Shown here in pieces: positions 1 through 8,366 of a DNA stretch of 64,000 nucleotides. Below the pieces are notes generated by a model. That model searched no databases, was not told where the DNA came from, and saw nothing but the letters and a program-made list of their open reading frames with translations. Numbering within the stretch: position 1 is the stretch's first letter; each line of letters opens with the position of its first letter. The DNA is from Acidobacteriota bacterium (GTDB lineage Bacteria; Acidobacteriota; Terriglobia; Acidiferrales; UBA7541): positions 64,664-128,663 of the forward strand of contig QHYI01000118.1 of assembly GCA_003223245.1 (NCBI GenBank), read 5' to 3'. Both the position numbers and the translations under genes were made by a program.

Positions 1-106
1 ATTCGTCCTGCGCGTACATCAGCATGGGAATCAGCGCGCTGCGCTTCGCCGGATAACTGGTTTGCAGCTTTTCGAATTTCGCTGAAAGTTTAGGGGGAAG
101 TTCCAT
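1..106 (-). CDS. nuoE: NADH-quinone oxidoreductase subunit E, N-terminal part
   Basis: Too short for the ORF track and cut by the window edge. The minus strand from the ATG at 104-106 reads MELPPKLSAKFEKL and then a YPAKRSALIPML stretch, the typical opening of the 24-kDa thioredoxin-like subunit of complex I, which later carries a 2Fe-2S cluster. Only 35 codons are visible. It starts 2 bases after the nuoD stop, in the usual D-E order, so it is almost certainly co-transcribed with nuoD. The cluster-binding cysteines lie outside the window and cannot be checked. Confidence 0.85.
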   Translation of the reverse strand, partial: MELPPKLSAKFEKLQTSYPAKRSALIPMLMYAQDE

Positions 107-108
107 GG

Positions 109-1305
109 CTACCTGTCAACTTCTCCAAGCACGATGTCAATCGTTCCGATGCACGCAATTACGTCGGCGATGAGCTGCCCTTCGACAAGCTTGGGCAACG
201 CCTGCAAATTGATGTACGAAGGCGCGCGGAAATGGACGCGCAGCGGCTTCGGCGACCCATCGCTGGCCACGAAGCAACCCAACTCTCCCCGCGGCGACTC
301 GACTGCGACAAAGGCTTCGCCCGGCGGCGGAGAAAACCCTTCGGTGAAAATCTTGAAGTGGTAGATGAGCGCCTCCATTTCCGTCTTCATCTTCTCGCGG
401 TCCGGAGGAATGATTCCGGGTGCTTCCGCCTTGATGGGGCCTTCGTCGCTAATTTTCTGCATCGCCTGCCGCACGATTTTCAAGCTTTCGCGCATTTCTG
501 CAACGCGCACCATGTACCGCGCATAGCAGTCCGATTCCGTGCGCGTCGGCACGTCAAAGTCGAACTCCTCATAGCTCGAATAGGGAAAAACTTTCCGGTT
601 GTCGTACGCGACGCCCGCCGCGCGCAGCGTCGGCCCGGTCATGCTCAACGCAATCGCATCTTCCGGCGAGATGTAACCGATATTCTTCGTGCGCCTGATC
701 CAGATGGGGTTTTCGGTGAGCAGCGCTTCGTATTCGTCCACGCGGCTGGGCATCATCTCCAGGAATTTTCTTACTGCCGGCCGCCAGCCTGCCGGAGGTT
801 CCAGCGCCACGCCGCCGATGCGAATGTAGCTGGTCATCATGCGCTGACCTGAAAACATTTCGAAAATCTTCAAAATCTCTTCGCGTTCGCGGAAGCAATA
901 GAGAAAGACGGACATCGCGCCGAGGTCGATGGCATGCGTGCCCAGCCACACTAGGTGCGAGGAAATTCGTTGCAGCTCGACCATCAACACACGGATGTAT
1001 TGCGCCCGCTTCGGCACCTCCAGTCCCAGAAGCTTTTCGACCGCCATGCAATAGACGAGGTTGTTGCCCAGCGGATTCAAATAATCCATGCGGTCGGTCA
1101 AGGTGATGGCTTGCGAATAGGTTTTGTCTTCGCATGATTTTTCGATGCCGGTGTGCAGGTAGCCGAGGTCGGGAACGGCTTTCACCACCGTTTCTCCGTC
1201 CAGCTCCAGCAAAATGCGCAGCACGCCGTGCGTCGACGGGTGCTGCGGCCCCATATTGAGGACCATGGTTTTTGCTGTGCCGGTAACGGTATCCGCGGTT
1301 GTCAT
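109..1305 (-). CDS. nuoD: NADH-quinone oxidoreductase subunit D
   Basis: This is the 49-kDa subunit of complex I, which forms the quinone-binding pocket in the peripheral arm. Its 398 residues match the family length. The N-terminal GPQHPSTHG motif (about residues 19-27) contains the conserved quinone-site histidine region, and the protein ends in the characteristic GEVDR. Its ATG overlaps the nuoC stop in an ATGA tetranucleotide (1302-1305), indicating translational coupling. It is followed at 2 bases by nuoE. The 277-residue minus-strand ORF at 569-1402 and the plus-strand ORFs here are frame shadows. Confidence 0.97.
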   Translation of the reverse strand: MTTADTVTGTAKTMVLNMGPQHPSTHGVLRILLELDGETVVKAVPDLGYLHTGIEKSCEDKTYSQAITLTDRMDYLNPLGNNLVYCMAVEKLLGLEVPKRAQYIRVLMVELQRISSHLVWLGTHAIDLGAMSVFLYCFREREEILKIFEMFSGQRMMTSYIRIGGVALEPPAGWRPAVRKFLEMMPSRVDEYEALLTENPIWIRRTKNIGYISPEDAIALSMTGPTLRAAGVAYDNRKVFPYSSYEEFDFDVPTRTESDCYARYMVRVAEMRESLKIVRQAMQKISDEGPIKAEAPGIIPPDREKMKTEMEALIYHFKIFTEGFSPPPGEAFVAVESPRGELGCFVASDGSPKPLRVHFRAPSYINLQALPKLVEGQLIADVIACIGTIDIVLGEVDR

Positions 1306-1841
1306 AGCATGCTGCTCTTTTTAAAAAGCTCTCCCGAAGTGGGCACGTCGCGATATCCTTCGACCGGGAAATCTTTGCGAAGCGGATAGCCTTCCCAATC
1401 ATCGGGAAGCAGAATCCGGCGCAAATCGGGGTGGCCGGTGAAGTGAATCCCGAAGAGGTCGAAAATTTCGCGCTCCAGCCAATTGGCGCCGGGCCAGACG
1501 GAAACGAGCGAATCCACCACGGGATCCTGGCTGTTCAGTTCGACTTGCAAACGCACGCGGTCGCGCCGGGGAATGGACACCAGGTGATAGTTCAACTCGA
1601 AGCGCGGCTCAACGGGGAAGCGATCCACGCAAGTCGCGTCCGTGAGCAGGTTGAACTGAAGCTGGGCATCCGCCCGGCAGCGCTCCGCCACGGCCCGGAA
1701 TAAGTTTGGAGGCACTACGATCGTCGTTTCGTTCCGGAATTCGATGACCTTTGCAATGGCCTGTGGGTTCCACGAGCGCAAGCACTCGGCTACAACACTG
1801 GCTTTTTGGCTGGAAGATTCCGTCACAATTTCCAATCCCAC
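1302..1841 (-). CDS. nuoC: NADH-quinone oxidoreductase subunit C
   Basis: This is the 30-kDa subunit of the complex I peripheral arm, 179 residues as a stand-alone protein (not the NuoCD fusion of enterobacteria). The family signature is visible near residues 121-163: EREIFDLFGIHFTGHPDLRR, then LLPDDWEGYPLRKD. Translation starts at a GTG (1839-1841), only 9 bases downstream of the nuoA stop. In most bacteria nuoB would lie between A and C; here there is no room for it. It overlaps nuoD by 4 bases. Confidence 0.96.
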   Translation of the reverse strand: MGLEIVTESSSQKASVVAECLRSWNPQAIAKVIEFRNETTIVVPPNLFRAVAERCRADAQLQFNLLTDATCVDRFPVEPRFELNYHLVSIPRRDRVRLQVELNSQDPVVDSLVSVWPGANWLEREIFDLFGIHFTGHPDLRRILLPDDWEGYPLRKDFPVEGYRDVPTSGELFKKSSML

Positions 1842-1850
1842 GAGCGCCGT

Positions 1851-2219
1851 TTATTTGTTCCAGTCCAGCGCGCCCTTTTTCCAGAGATAGAGATAACCGA
1901 CCAGTAGAACAGCGATGTAGATCATCATCTCCAGAAAGCCGTACCAGCGTAAACTGCGAAAGATGTAAGCCCAGGGGTACAAGAAGATGGCTTCCACATC
2001 GAATAGAATGAAAACCATGGCCACGAGGTAGAACTTTACCGAGAAGGGTTGGCGCGCGTCACCTGTGGGTTCCATACCGCATTCGTAAGCTTGCTGCTTG
2101 GCCCGATTTGGCCTCCGCCACCCTACCAGAACGGAAAACGCTGTCAGCATGCCAGCAAGCCCAAAGGCAATCAGCAGGTGTAGGAGAAGGGGAGCGTAGG
2201 TATGTAAGCCAGAATCCAT
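1851..2219 (-). CDS. nuoA: NADH-quinone oxidoreductase subunit A
   Basis: This small membrane subunit of complex I has three transmembrane helices. The ORF track runs back to 2330, but the family starts near MDSGLHTYAPLLLHLL, so I place the start at the ATG 2217-2219, giving a normal 122 residues. The conserved YECGMEP loop, FDVEAIFLYPWA and the C-terminal helix before YLWKKGALDW are all present. It heads the visible nuo operon (A-C-D-E) and has a promoter-like sequence just upstream at 2235-2264. Confidence 0.95.
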   Translation of the reverse strand: MDSGLHTYAPLLLHLLIAFGLAGMLTAFSVLVGWRRPNRAKQQAYECGMEPTGDARQPFSVKFYLVAMVFILFDVEAIFLYPWAYIFRSLRWYGFLEMMIYIAVLLVGYLYLWKKGALDWNK

Positions 2220-2234
2220 CACGGTCAACTTGCT

Positions 2235-2264
2235 ATAATATCGATTTAGCAGGCGCGCGGTCAA
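2235..2264 (-). promoter_or_regulatory. Probable sigma-70 promoter of the nuo operon
   Basis: On the minus strand TTGACC (2259-2264) is followed after 18 bases by TATTAT (2235-2240). The predicted start of transcription is roughly 10 bases before the nuoA ATG. The spacing and both hexamers fit the housekeeping consensus. It lies in the intergenic region shared with the divergent 2329 gene. Confidence 0.55.
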
Positions 2265-2328
2265 TTCGAGTGCAAGAATTTCAGCGAGGCTTGTTTCCGG
2301 CGGTGCGAATGCCCGAGCGGATACCAAC

Positions 2329-2952
2329 ATGCTATTCGGTCACAACTCCAGCGTGAGGATTGCCGGCGACACTTTTCACGTGCAGACAGAAGAACGCGGC
2401 GCCGCGCATGCCATGATTGACACGACCGTTTATTTACGCGGGCGCGTGTTGCATCGCCGCACCAACAGCTTCAAAGACCTGCTTCCACTCAATCCGGCCC
2501 GCGAGCAGGCCCTCAAGCTTCGCGTGGATACGCAGCACCGCAGCGTGGTCGACGAAATTCGCTCGGGCAGGTTGCGCCTGACGGCCCCAACCGATGCAGA
2601 GGCCGTAACCTCGGCTGGGTCTGCCGCGGAGGCGGCCGCGGCTCTTCATATTGAACTGCTTAACGCCAAAACCTGGCTGACGGGAAAGCGCGCTTATTTG
2701 CAAATCGCCGTAAACGATCACGCCGACAAGCCGGTGGAACGCGCCACGGTGACGGCTCGCGTGGAGGGCGCCGCGCAGCCTGCCGCGTTTTCCGCGGAAA
2801 CCGGTTCGCTCGGACGCGCGAATCTTGAATTTGAGATGCCGCCACGGGTTGGGTCTGAAGTGGCGTTGGTGCTCGAAGCCTCCAAAGGCCAGGCGCGTGC
2901 TCATTTGCGGTTTCAATTGCGCGCCAAGCCTCGCGTGCCTTCAGCTAGTTAA
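2329..2952 (+). CDS. Conserved hypothetical protein
   Basis: This 207-residue protein has no signal peptide and I cannot assign it to a named family. The N-terminal third (residues 1-60) has short beta-rich segments such as HVQTEERG and DTTVYLRGRVLH. The middle is alanine-rich, and the C-terminal part (about 100-200) resembles an immunoglobulin-like or big-domain fold, with alternating strands and a RANLEFEMP segment. The start at ATG 2329 follows a weak GAGCGGA ribosome site. It is divergent from nuoA and 12 bases upstream of thiS on the same strand, so the two are probably co-transcribed. The function is unknown. Confidence 0.6.
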   Translation: MLFGHNSSVRIAGDTFHVQTEERGAAHAMIDTTVYLRGRVLHRRTNSFKDLLPLNPAREQALKLRVDTQHRSVVDEIRSGRLRLTAPTDAEAVTSAGSAAEAAAALHIELLNAKTWLTGKRAYLQIAVNDHADKPVERATVTARVEGAAQPAAFSAETGSLGRANLEFEMPPRVGSEVALVLEASKGQARAHLRFQLRAKPRVPSAS

Positions 2953-2964
2953 GGAATGCGGGTC

Positions 2965-3168
2965 ATGATTGCGATTACCGTGAATGGTGAACAAAGAACG
3001 GCAAGGCCCGGCTCGACGGTAACCGATTTGCTCCACGAGATGGGCCTCGATCCCGGGCGCGTAGCCATCGAGCGCAACCTCGAAATTCTTTCCCGTCCAG
3101 AATGGCAGAAAACCAGTGTCCAGCCCGGCGACCGCTACGAAATCGTGCAATTCGTCGGCGGAGGCTAG
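2965..3168 (+). CDS. thiS: Sulfur-carrier protein ThiS
   Basis: This small beta-grasp sulfur carrier of thiazole synthesis is adenylated and thiocarboxylated at its C-terminal glycine. The protein ends in VQFVGGG, giving the required terminal Gly-Gly, and has the AIERNLEI and RPEWQ.T.V..GD..EIVQFVGG pattern. The ORF track starts at 2956, but the AAGGA at 2951-2955 abuts that ATG. The ATG at 2965 sits 9 bases after it, so I prefer the 67-residue form. No thiG, thiF or thiO is nearby, so it is an orphan locus. Its last 4 bases overlap the convergent ribA stop. Confidence 0.88.
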   Translation: MIAITVNGEQRTARPGSTVTDLLHEMGLDPGRVAIERNLEILSRPEWQKTSVQPGDRYEIVQFVGGG

Positions 3169-3803
3169 ACGCCCTTGAGCAAGTGCCCCATCTTGCATTT
3201 TTTGGTTTTCAGGTAGGCGCGGGAAATTTTGGAAACGCGCGGCTGGCACGGCACGCGTGCCACGACTTGAATCCCGGCTTGTTCGAGTTGCCGCACTTTT
3301 TCGGGGTTGTTGGAAAGCAATCGAATTCGTTTCGCACCGAGCTTTTTCAGGATTTCAGCGGAAAAAGCATATTCGCGCGCGTCGGCGGCGAAACCCAGTT
3401 TCTCGTTCGCCTCCACCGTGTCCATGCCACCGTCCTGCAATTGGTAAGCCCGGAGCTTGTTCATTAAACCGATTCCGCGGCCCTCTTGCGGCAAGTAAAC
3501 CAGGATTCCAGACGGGGTTTGGCTGATTTTCTTCAAGGAGAGTTCGAGCTGCGAGCGGCAATCGCACCGCAGTGACGTCAGCACGTCTCCAGTCAGGCAT
3601 TGCGAATGTACGCGCACCAGCGGTGCGGTTTTCCCGTTCAAATTCCCGCGAACCAGGGCCACAGCTTCCTCATTTTTGCCGCGCCCCTGAAAACCAAAGA
3701 TCGTGAAGCGGCCATACCGCGTCGGAAGGTCGGCCTGCGCGATCTTCCGCACGCTGGCGCCGTACCTGCTTGGACGCTTACCTTGTGGCGATTTCGCCCT
3801 CAT
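3165..3803 (-). CDS. ribA: GTP cyclohydrolase II
   Basis: This enzyme opens the imidazole ring of GTP and releases formate, the first committed step of riboflavin synthesis. It has 212 residues, close to stand-alone RibA and not the RibBA fusion. The zinc site is visible as HSQCLTGDVLTSLRCDC. The catalytic arginine and tyrosine region GRGIGLMNKLRAY and the conserved RLLSNNP.K follow. It is convergent with thiS and overlaps it by 4 bases. No other rib gene is in the window. Confidence 0.96.
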   Translation of the reverse strand: MRAKSPQGKRPSRYGASVRKIAQADLPTRYGRFTIFGFQGRGKNEEAVALVRGNLNGKTAPLVRVHSQCLTGDVLTSLRCDCRSQLELSLKKISQTPSGILVYLPQEGRGIGLMNKLRAYQLQDGGMDTVEANEKLGFAADAREYAFSAEILKKLGAKRIRLLSNNPEKVRQLEQAGIQVVARVPCQPRVSKISRAYLKTKKCKMGHLLKGV

Positions 3804-3928
3804 GGGAAACGAGCAGTATAACAGGAACTGCCGGTCGAACCGGTTTGCCCCTTCTTTCCCCTTTCGCCAACTCGCTTTACTTCGCCGAGCGGATTGGCTA
3901 GCGTTACTTGAGATACCGGGAACCGCCC

Positions 3929-5254
3929 ATGGACTCCGTCACGCCACTTCGCGAATTTCTTTTCACGTTGCTGCTGAAGGTCGCCGTAGCGTCTTCGTTT
4001 GCCGCACTTCTCGCCCGCTGGAACACGTTTCGCCGCGTGCTATTCACGGAGCAACGCGACCCGGATCAAAAACTGAAACTAATGTTGTTTATGGTGCCGC
4101 CGCTCATTTTGGGCGTGACCCTGCGTCTGATTGGCGGCTCAAGCTATTCCTTCGCCGATTTGTCGCTCGAAGGCGCGTTCCTGATGGGCTTGCTGGGTGG
4201 CCGCGTGGTGGGACCCATCGGTGGCGCCATCATCACGATTCCAGCTCTTGTAGGGCACGAATGGCTGGCGATGCCCGCGACTTCCGCGGCAGGCTTGCTC
4301 GGCGGACTGATCCGGCAAGCCATTCCCAACAAAGAAGATCTCTGGAATTTTGGCCCGTTCACTTTTTTGAATATTCCCAAGGCCACGCTGCGTCTCCTGC
4401 GAAAAGGCGAACTGTCGTGGGAGATGGTGCCGCTCGGAACCTGTGTGGGCCTGGAAGTGGTCCGCGTGGCCTTGGTGCTGGCCACCAAACCGAAATGGCT
4501 CTTCGCCATTCATGCGCGCTGGGACTGGTGGCTGGTGCTTGCCATGATTGCCGCGTTGATGTCGGTTGCCGCGCCGCTGAAAATCTGGAACAACACGCGT
4601 AACGAAATGAACCTCGAGCGGCACCAGCAGCTCCTGATGAAGGCGCGCATGGACGCGCTGTCACGGCAGATTAACCCGCATTTTCTTTTCAACACGCTGA
4701 ATACGGTCACGTCGTTGATTCGCTTCGATCCCGACGCCGCGCGCGGCGTGGTCCTTAAGCTGAGCAATATTCTTCGCCGGCTGTTGCGCAAGCACGAAAC
4801 GTTTGTGGCGCTCCGCGAAGAGTTGCAATTCATCGACGACTACCTGGACATCGAGGTGGCGCGCTTCGGCCGCGAAAACCTGGAAATTGTGAAGCACGTG
4901 GACGATGAGTCCTTGGAAGCGTTTGTGCCAAGCATGTTGTTGCAACCAATTGTCGAGAATTGCCTGAAGCATGGGCTGGCGCCAAAAATCGGCGGAGGAA
5001 AAATCGAATTGCGCACGACTGGCCGCGACGGCCGGCTCAGCATCGAGATTGAAGACAACGGCGTGGGCATCTCCGAAGAGCGGTTGCCGCACGTCTATGT
5101 GGAAGGCATTGGGCTCAGCAACGTGCGCGAACGCCTGCGCGTGCTCTATGGGACGGATTTTCAGCTCGACATCAAGAGCCGGTTGAGCGAAGGAACAGTG
5201 ATTCGCATCGAAATTCCCGAACTTGTTCCGGCCATGCAAGAAGTCAGGAAGTGA
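3929..5254 (+). CDS. LytS/YehU-type sensor histidine kinase
   Basis: This is a membrane histidine kinase of the LytS class. The ORF track begins at a TTG (3908); I prefer the ATG at 3929 (441 residues). The N-terminal half has several hydrophobic helices of the 5TM-Lyt type with the GGRVVGPIGG segment. The His_kinase domain has the phosphoacceptor in NPHFLFN (about His251). The HATPase domain shows the N box LQPIVENCLKHG and the G box EDNGVGI. The usual partner, a LytTR response regulator, is not adjacent, so this is an orphan kinase in this window and its signal is unknown. Confidence 0.9.
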   Translation: MDSVTPLREFLFTLLLKVAVASSFAALLARWNTFRRVLFTEQRDPDQKLKLMLFMVPPLILGVTLRLIGGSSYSFADLSLEGAFLMGLLGGRVVGPIGGAIITIPALVGHEWLAMPATSAAGLLGGLIRQAIPNKEDLWNFGPFTFLNIPKATLRLLRKGELSWEMVPLGTCVGLEVVRVALVLATKPKWLFAIHARWDWWLVLAMIAALMSVAAPLKIWNNTRNEMNLERHQQLLMKARMDALSRQINPHFLFNTLNTVTSLIRFDPDAARGVVLKLSNILRRLLRKHETFVALREELQFIDDYLDIEVARFGRENLEIVKHVDDESLEAFVPSMLLQPIVENCLKHGLAPKIGGGKIELRTTGRDGRLSIEIEDNGVGISEERLPHVYVEGIGLSNVRERLRVLYGTDFQLDIKSRLSEGTVIRIEIPELVPAMQEVRK

Positions 5255-5477
5255 ATCCCGCCGCCGGGTGTCGGGAAGGCCTACCGCTTCCTTCGTCAAT
5301 CGTTATGCAACGAGCGTTGTAATCGCCTCCCACGCAACTTGTTCCTGCAAATGTAGCTTGACAGCGATGGGGCTGCCGCCTAGAGTGTCGGCCATCGATG
5401 ATTCGCTAGGCGTAGTGCACCAAACGTTTCACCTTGCGTTTTACGTTCCCAAAACGATTTCACGCGGAGAGACGAAG

Positions 5478-7502
5478 ATGATGACCGTACATCCTCGGGT
5501 GCTGCGGCACGCCATTTTGATCCTGGCAGCATGCGGCTTGTTGCGCACGCAACTTTGCGCGCAGGAGCAAAAAGGGGCGCCGCCGAAGAGCACTTCCGCG
5601 GCGAAGAAGAGTGCGCCGGCAGCAGCGGCCTCGAATGCTGCAAACTCGCCGGTACACGGTCAGGAACTGACCGAGGCGGATCTTTCCGCGTTCCTTGACG
5701 GCGTGATCCCCCAACAGATTGAAAAGGCGGACATCGCGGGCGCCGTCGTCGCCGTGGTAAAAGACGGGAAAGTGCTTTTCGAAAGGGGATACGGCTATTC
5801 GGACGTAGAAAAGAAAACGTCTGTGTCCCCGCAAGACACGCTGTTCCGGCCAGGTTCCATTTCGAAGACATTCACCTGGACGGCAGTGATGCAACAGGTA
5901 GAGCAGGGCAAGCTGAACCTCGATGCAGATGTGAATCAGTATCTCGACTTCAAGATCCCCCCGACGTTTGGCAAGCCCACCACGCTGCGCGACATCATGA
6001 CCCATCGCTCCGGGCTCGAAGAAACCATCAAGGATCTCTTTGTTGCTGAAGAGAAAGATTTAACGCCAGTCGCCAAGTATCTGCCGTCTCATTTGCCAGC
6101 GCAGATTTTTGCTCCGGGAACCGTTCCCGCCTATTCGAATTACGCCACGACTGTGGCTGCTTATATCGTCCAGCGCGTCTCGGGCCAGGATTTCTATGAT
6201 TACGTCGACGAACATTTCTTCAAGCCGCTGGATATGGCCCGCGCCACTTTCCGTCAGCCGCTCCCGAAATCGCTTGAACCGTTTATGTCCAAAGGCTACG
6301 ACCTCGGCTCCGGCAAACCGAAACACTTTGAGTGGGTAGAGGTGGCTCCCGCCGGCTCGCTCTCCGCCTCCGCAGAATCGATGGCGCATTGGATGATCAT
6401 GCATTTGCAGAATGGCCGCTATGGCGACGTCCAGATTCTCAAGCCTGAGACGGCGATCGCCATGCACGAGCGGCAGGAAGGCTGGCCCGCCGGGATGAAC
6501 GCGATGTGCCTGGGCTTTTACGAACAAAACATGAACGGCCACCGCGTGATCGCCCACGGCGGCGACACGGAGTTATTCCACAGCGATATGTTGCTGCTGG
6601 TGAATGACAACGCGGGGCTGTTTGTGTCTTACAACAGCGCAGGCCGCCCGGACCACGGCGATGCCCGTGGCGATCTGTTTAGCAAATTTATGGACCGCTA
6701 TTTCCCGGCGCCTCCGGAAAAGGATCCGGCTCTTTCCGCGGCCGCGGAGGACGCGCAGAGGGTGGCGGGCTCCTACAAAATCAGCCGGCGCTTCGAGACG
6801 AATCTCCTGGCCGTAACCACGATGCTGGGAGAAGCCAAATTTGTGTTCGACCCAAAAGACAACACGGTTTTTCTCGATGGCTTCTTGAAAAAGGAGAATG
6901 GGCAGCCGCGGCACTTCAAGGAAGTGGGCCCGATGCTGTTTCGCTCTGTCGATGGGCCGGAAAAAATCGCTCTCGTGAAAGACCGCCGTGGGAAGCGCAC
7001 GGTCTACATTGATTATCCCTTTATGGTTTTTCAGGAACTGGGCAGTGGCTTGGACAAGCAGATGTTTAATTACGTGGTCGTCGGCTTCAGCATTGCCGTG
7101 GTCGCACTGACCATTTTAATGTGGCCGGTGGCCGCGATTCTGCGGAAGCATTATGGCAAGCCGCTTACGCTCGATCCTGCTGCGCGAAAGTGGCGCCGCT
7201 CGGCGAAGATTGTCTGCATCATCGATATTCTTTATCTGATTGGATTCGCCTGGATATTCAGCCTTTTAGAGAAGCTCGAGCTGGGAACAAACGGTGCATC
7301 GAAGATCCACCTCCTGCAAGTGATTGGCGTGCTCGGTGGAATCGGCGCTTTCATCACTATCATCACCGCCGCCAAGTCCTGGGCAGACGCGCAGCAATGG
7401 GTTTGGTACAAAATCTGGAACACGCTGCTTGCCGTGGGTTGTGTGGCGTTTTTCTGGTTCCTGGTGCACTGGCACCTTCTGAATTTCAACCTCAACTACT
7501 GA
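5478..7502 (+). CDS. Serine hydrolase (beta-lactamase/PBP4* class) with C-terminal membrane domain
   Basis: The ORF track extends back to 5223, but a signal peptide begins at the tandem ATGs 5478/5481, preceded by a GGAGAG site. The mature enzyme has the class C beta-lactamase/D-Ala-D-Ala peptidase fold with SISK (Ser127, Lys130) and YSN (219-221) motifs. After the hydrolase domain come about 100 residues of a beta-rich domain, then four hydrophobic helices in the last 150 residues (for example VVVGFSIAVVALTILMWP). So the catalytic domain is probably extracytoplasmic and tethered by a C-terminal membrane domain. The substrate is unknown: peptides, peptidoglycan fragments or esters are all possible. 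Confidence 0.88.
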   Translation: MMTVHPRVLRHAILILAACGLLRTQLCAQEQKGAPPKSTSAAKKSAPAAAASNAANSPVHGQELTEADLSAFLDGVIPQQIEKADIAGAVVAVVKDGKVLFERGYGYSDVEKKTSVSPQDTLFRPGSISKTFTWTAVMQQVEQGKLNLDADVNQYLDFKIPPTFGKPTTLRDIMTHRSGLEETIKDLFVAEEKDLTPVAKYLPSHLPAQIFAPGTVPAYSNYATTVAAYIVQRVSGQDFYDYVDEHFFKPLDMARATFRQPLPKSLEPFMSKGYDLGSGKPKHFEWVEVAPAGSLSASAESMAHWMIMHLQNGRYGDVQILKPETAIAMHERQEGWPAGMNAMCLGFYEQNMNGHRVIAHGGDTELFHSDMLLLVNDNAGLFVSYNSAGRPDHGDARGDLFSKFMDRYFPAPPEKDPALSAAAEDAQRVAGSYKISRRFETNLLAVTTMLGEAKFVFDPKDNTVFLDGFLKKENGQPRHFKEVGPMLFRSVDGPEKIALVKDRRGKRTVYIDYPFMVFQELGSGLDKQMFNYVVVGFSIAVVALTILMWPVAAILRKHYGKPLTLDPAARKWRRSAKIVCIIDILYLIGFAWIFSLLEKLELGTNGASKIHLLQVIGVLGGIGAFITIITAAKSWADAQQWVWYKIWNTLLAVGCVAFFWFLVHWHLLNFNLNY

Positions 7503-7710
7503 TTGCTGCGCGCACGCTCTCGCGCACAAGCGGCGAAGGCGCTGCCGTGTGAAATTCTGTCTCTCCCGCACAGCAAGGGCAGGGAAGCGCACGGGATTTG
7601 GTTTGCTCGTATGGTCCTGCCTAAAACGCGACAAGGAGGCAGGGCGCTGCCCGGAAGGTCGGTTCCAGCCGTCCCGGGAAAACCGCAAAAGCCCCCTCAA
7701 AAACAAACGC

Positions 7711-7739
7711 TTGACCAGCGGCGGTCTTTTTGGTAATTT
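7711..7739 (+). promoter_or_regulatory. Probable promoter of the GbsR-family gene
   Basis: TTGACC (7711-7716) and TAATTT (7734-7739) are separated by 17 bases, 23 bases ahead of the ATG at 7763. An AAACGCTT core at 7706-7713 overlaps the -35 box. It matches the AAnCGnTT pattern seen at the two LacI-type sites elsewhere in the window, but its flanks are weak and it may be chance. Confidence 0.5.
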
Positions 7740-7762
7740 CTGAATAGAGAGAAAGTACAGAA

Positions 7763-8323
7763 ATGAGCGTACATACAAAAACAACACAAAACTCCCTCGC
7801 CCCCGTGGCCCAGAAATTCATCCTCCATTGGGGAGAAATGGGCACCCGCTGGGGCATCAACCGCACCGTCGCGCAGGTCCACGCGCTGCTCTTTATTTCG
7901 CCGCGGCCCCTGCCCGCCGACGAAATTGCCGAAACGCTCGCCGTGGCGCGCTCCAACGTGAGCACCAGCCTGCGCGAACTGCAGGGCTGGCGCATCGTCC
8001 GCGTCGTGCATGTGCTCGGCGACCGGCGTGACCACTTCGAGTCCATCAAAGACGTCTGGGAGATTTTCCGCATCATTTCCGAGGAACGAAAACGCCGCGA
8101 GATCGATCCCACGCTGCACGTGCTCGAGGAATGCGTGCAGGAAGTGAAGGCCAACCCACAAGGCGACCCCTACACACGCGAGCGGCTCACCGATATGCGC
8201 GAAATGTTGATGGCCATGACGGGATTATTCGATGAGGTGATTCACATGCCGGCGAGCACGCTGAAGGGCGTTCTGAAGCTGCGGGGCAAGGTTGTGACCA
8301 TGCTGGGCAAGAAAGCTGGATAA
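7763..8323 (+). CDS. GbsR/MarR-family transcriptional regulator
   Basis: This 186-residue protein has a winged helix-turn-helix near residues 35-90 (the LPADEIAETLAVARSNVSTS segment) and a long helical C-terminus, the layout of GbsR-like regulators first studied in choline/glycine-betaine control. Its ligand here cannot be deduced. It leads a same-strand set: DCC oxidoreductase, a truncated membrane gene, two SDR genes and a small membrane protein, which may be its targets. A promoter with consensus-like hexamers lies directly upstream. Confidence 0.88.
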   Translation: MSVHTKTTQNSLAPVAQKFILHWGEMGTRWGINRTVAQVHALLFISPRPLPADEIAETLAVARSNVSTSLRELQGWRIVRVVHVLGDRRDHFESIKDVWEIFRIISEERKRREIDPTLHVLEECVQEVKANPQGDPYTRERLTDMREMLMAMTGLFDEVIHMPASTLKGVLKLRGKVVTMLGKKAG

Positions 8324-8366
8324 AGATACCAACGAGATGGCAGCGTAGGGAAGTAAGGATAAAAAA

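Noticed and set aside
232-852. 206-residue plus-strand ORF opposite nuoD
   Set aside because: Antisense shadow of a conserved gene; composition typical of high-GC frame artefacts.
569-1402. 277-residue minus-strand ORF overlapping nuoD/nuoC
   Set aside because: Shadow of two certain genes in another frame; arginine-rich, no family features.
2880-2964. TPP riboswitch before thiS
   Set aside because: No CTGAGA-type thi-box sequence is present and the gap to the upstream gene is only 12 bases.
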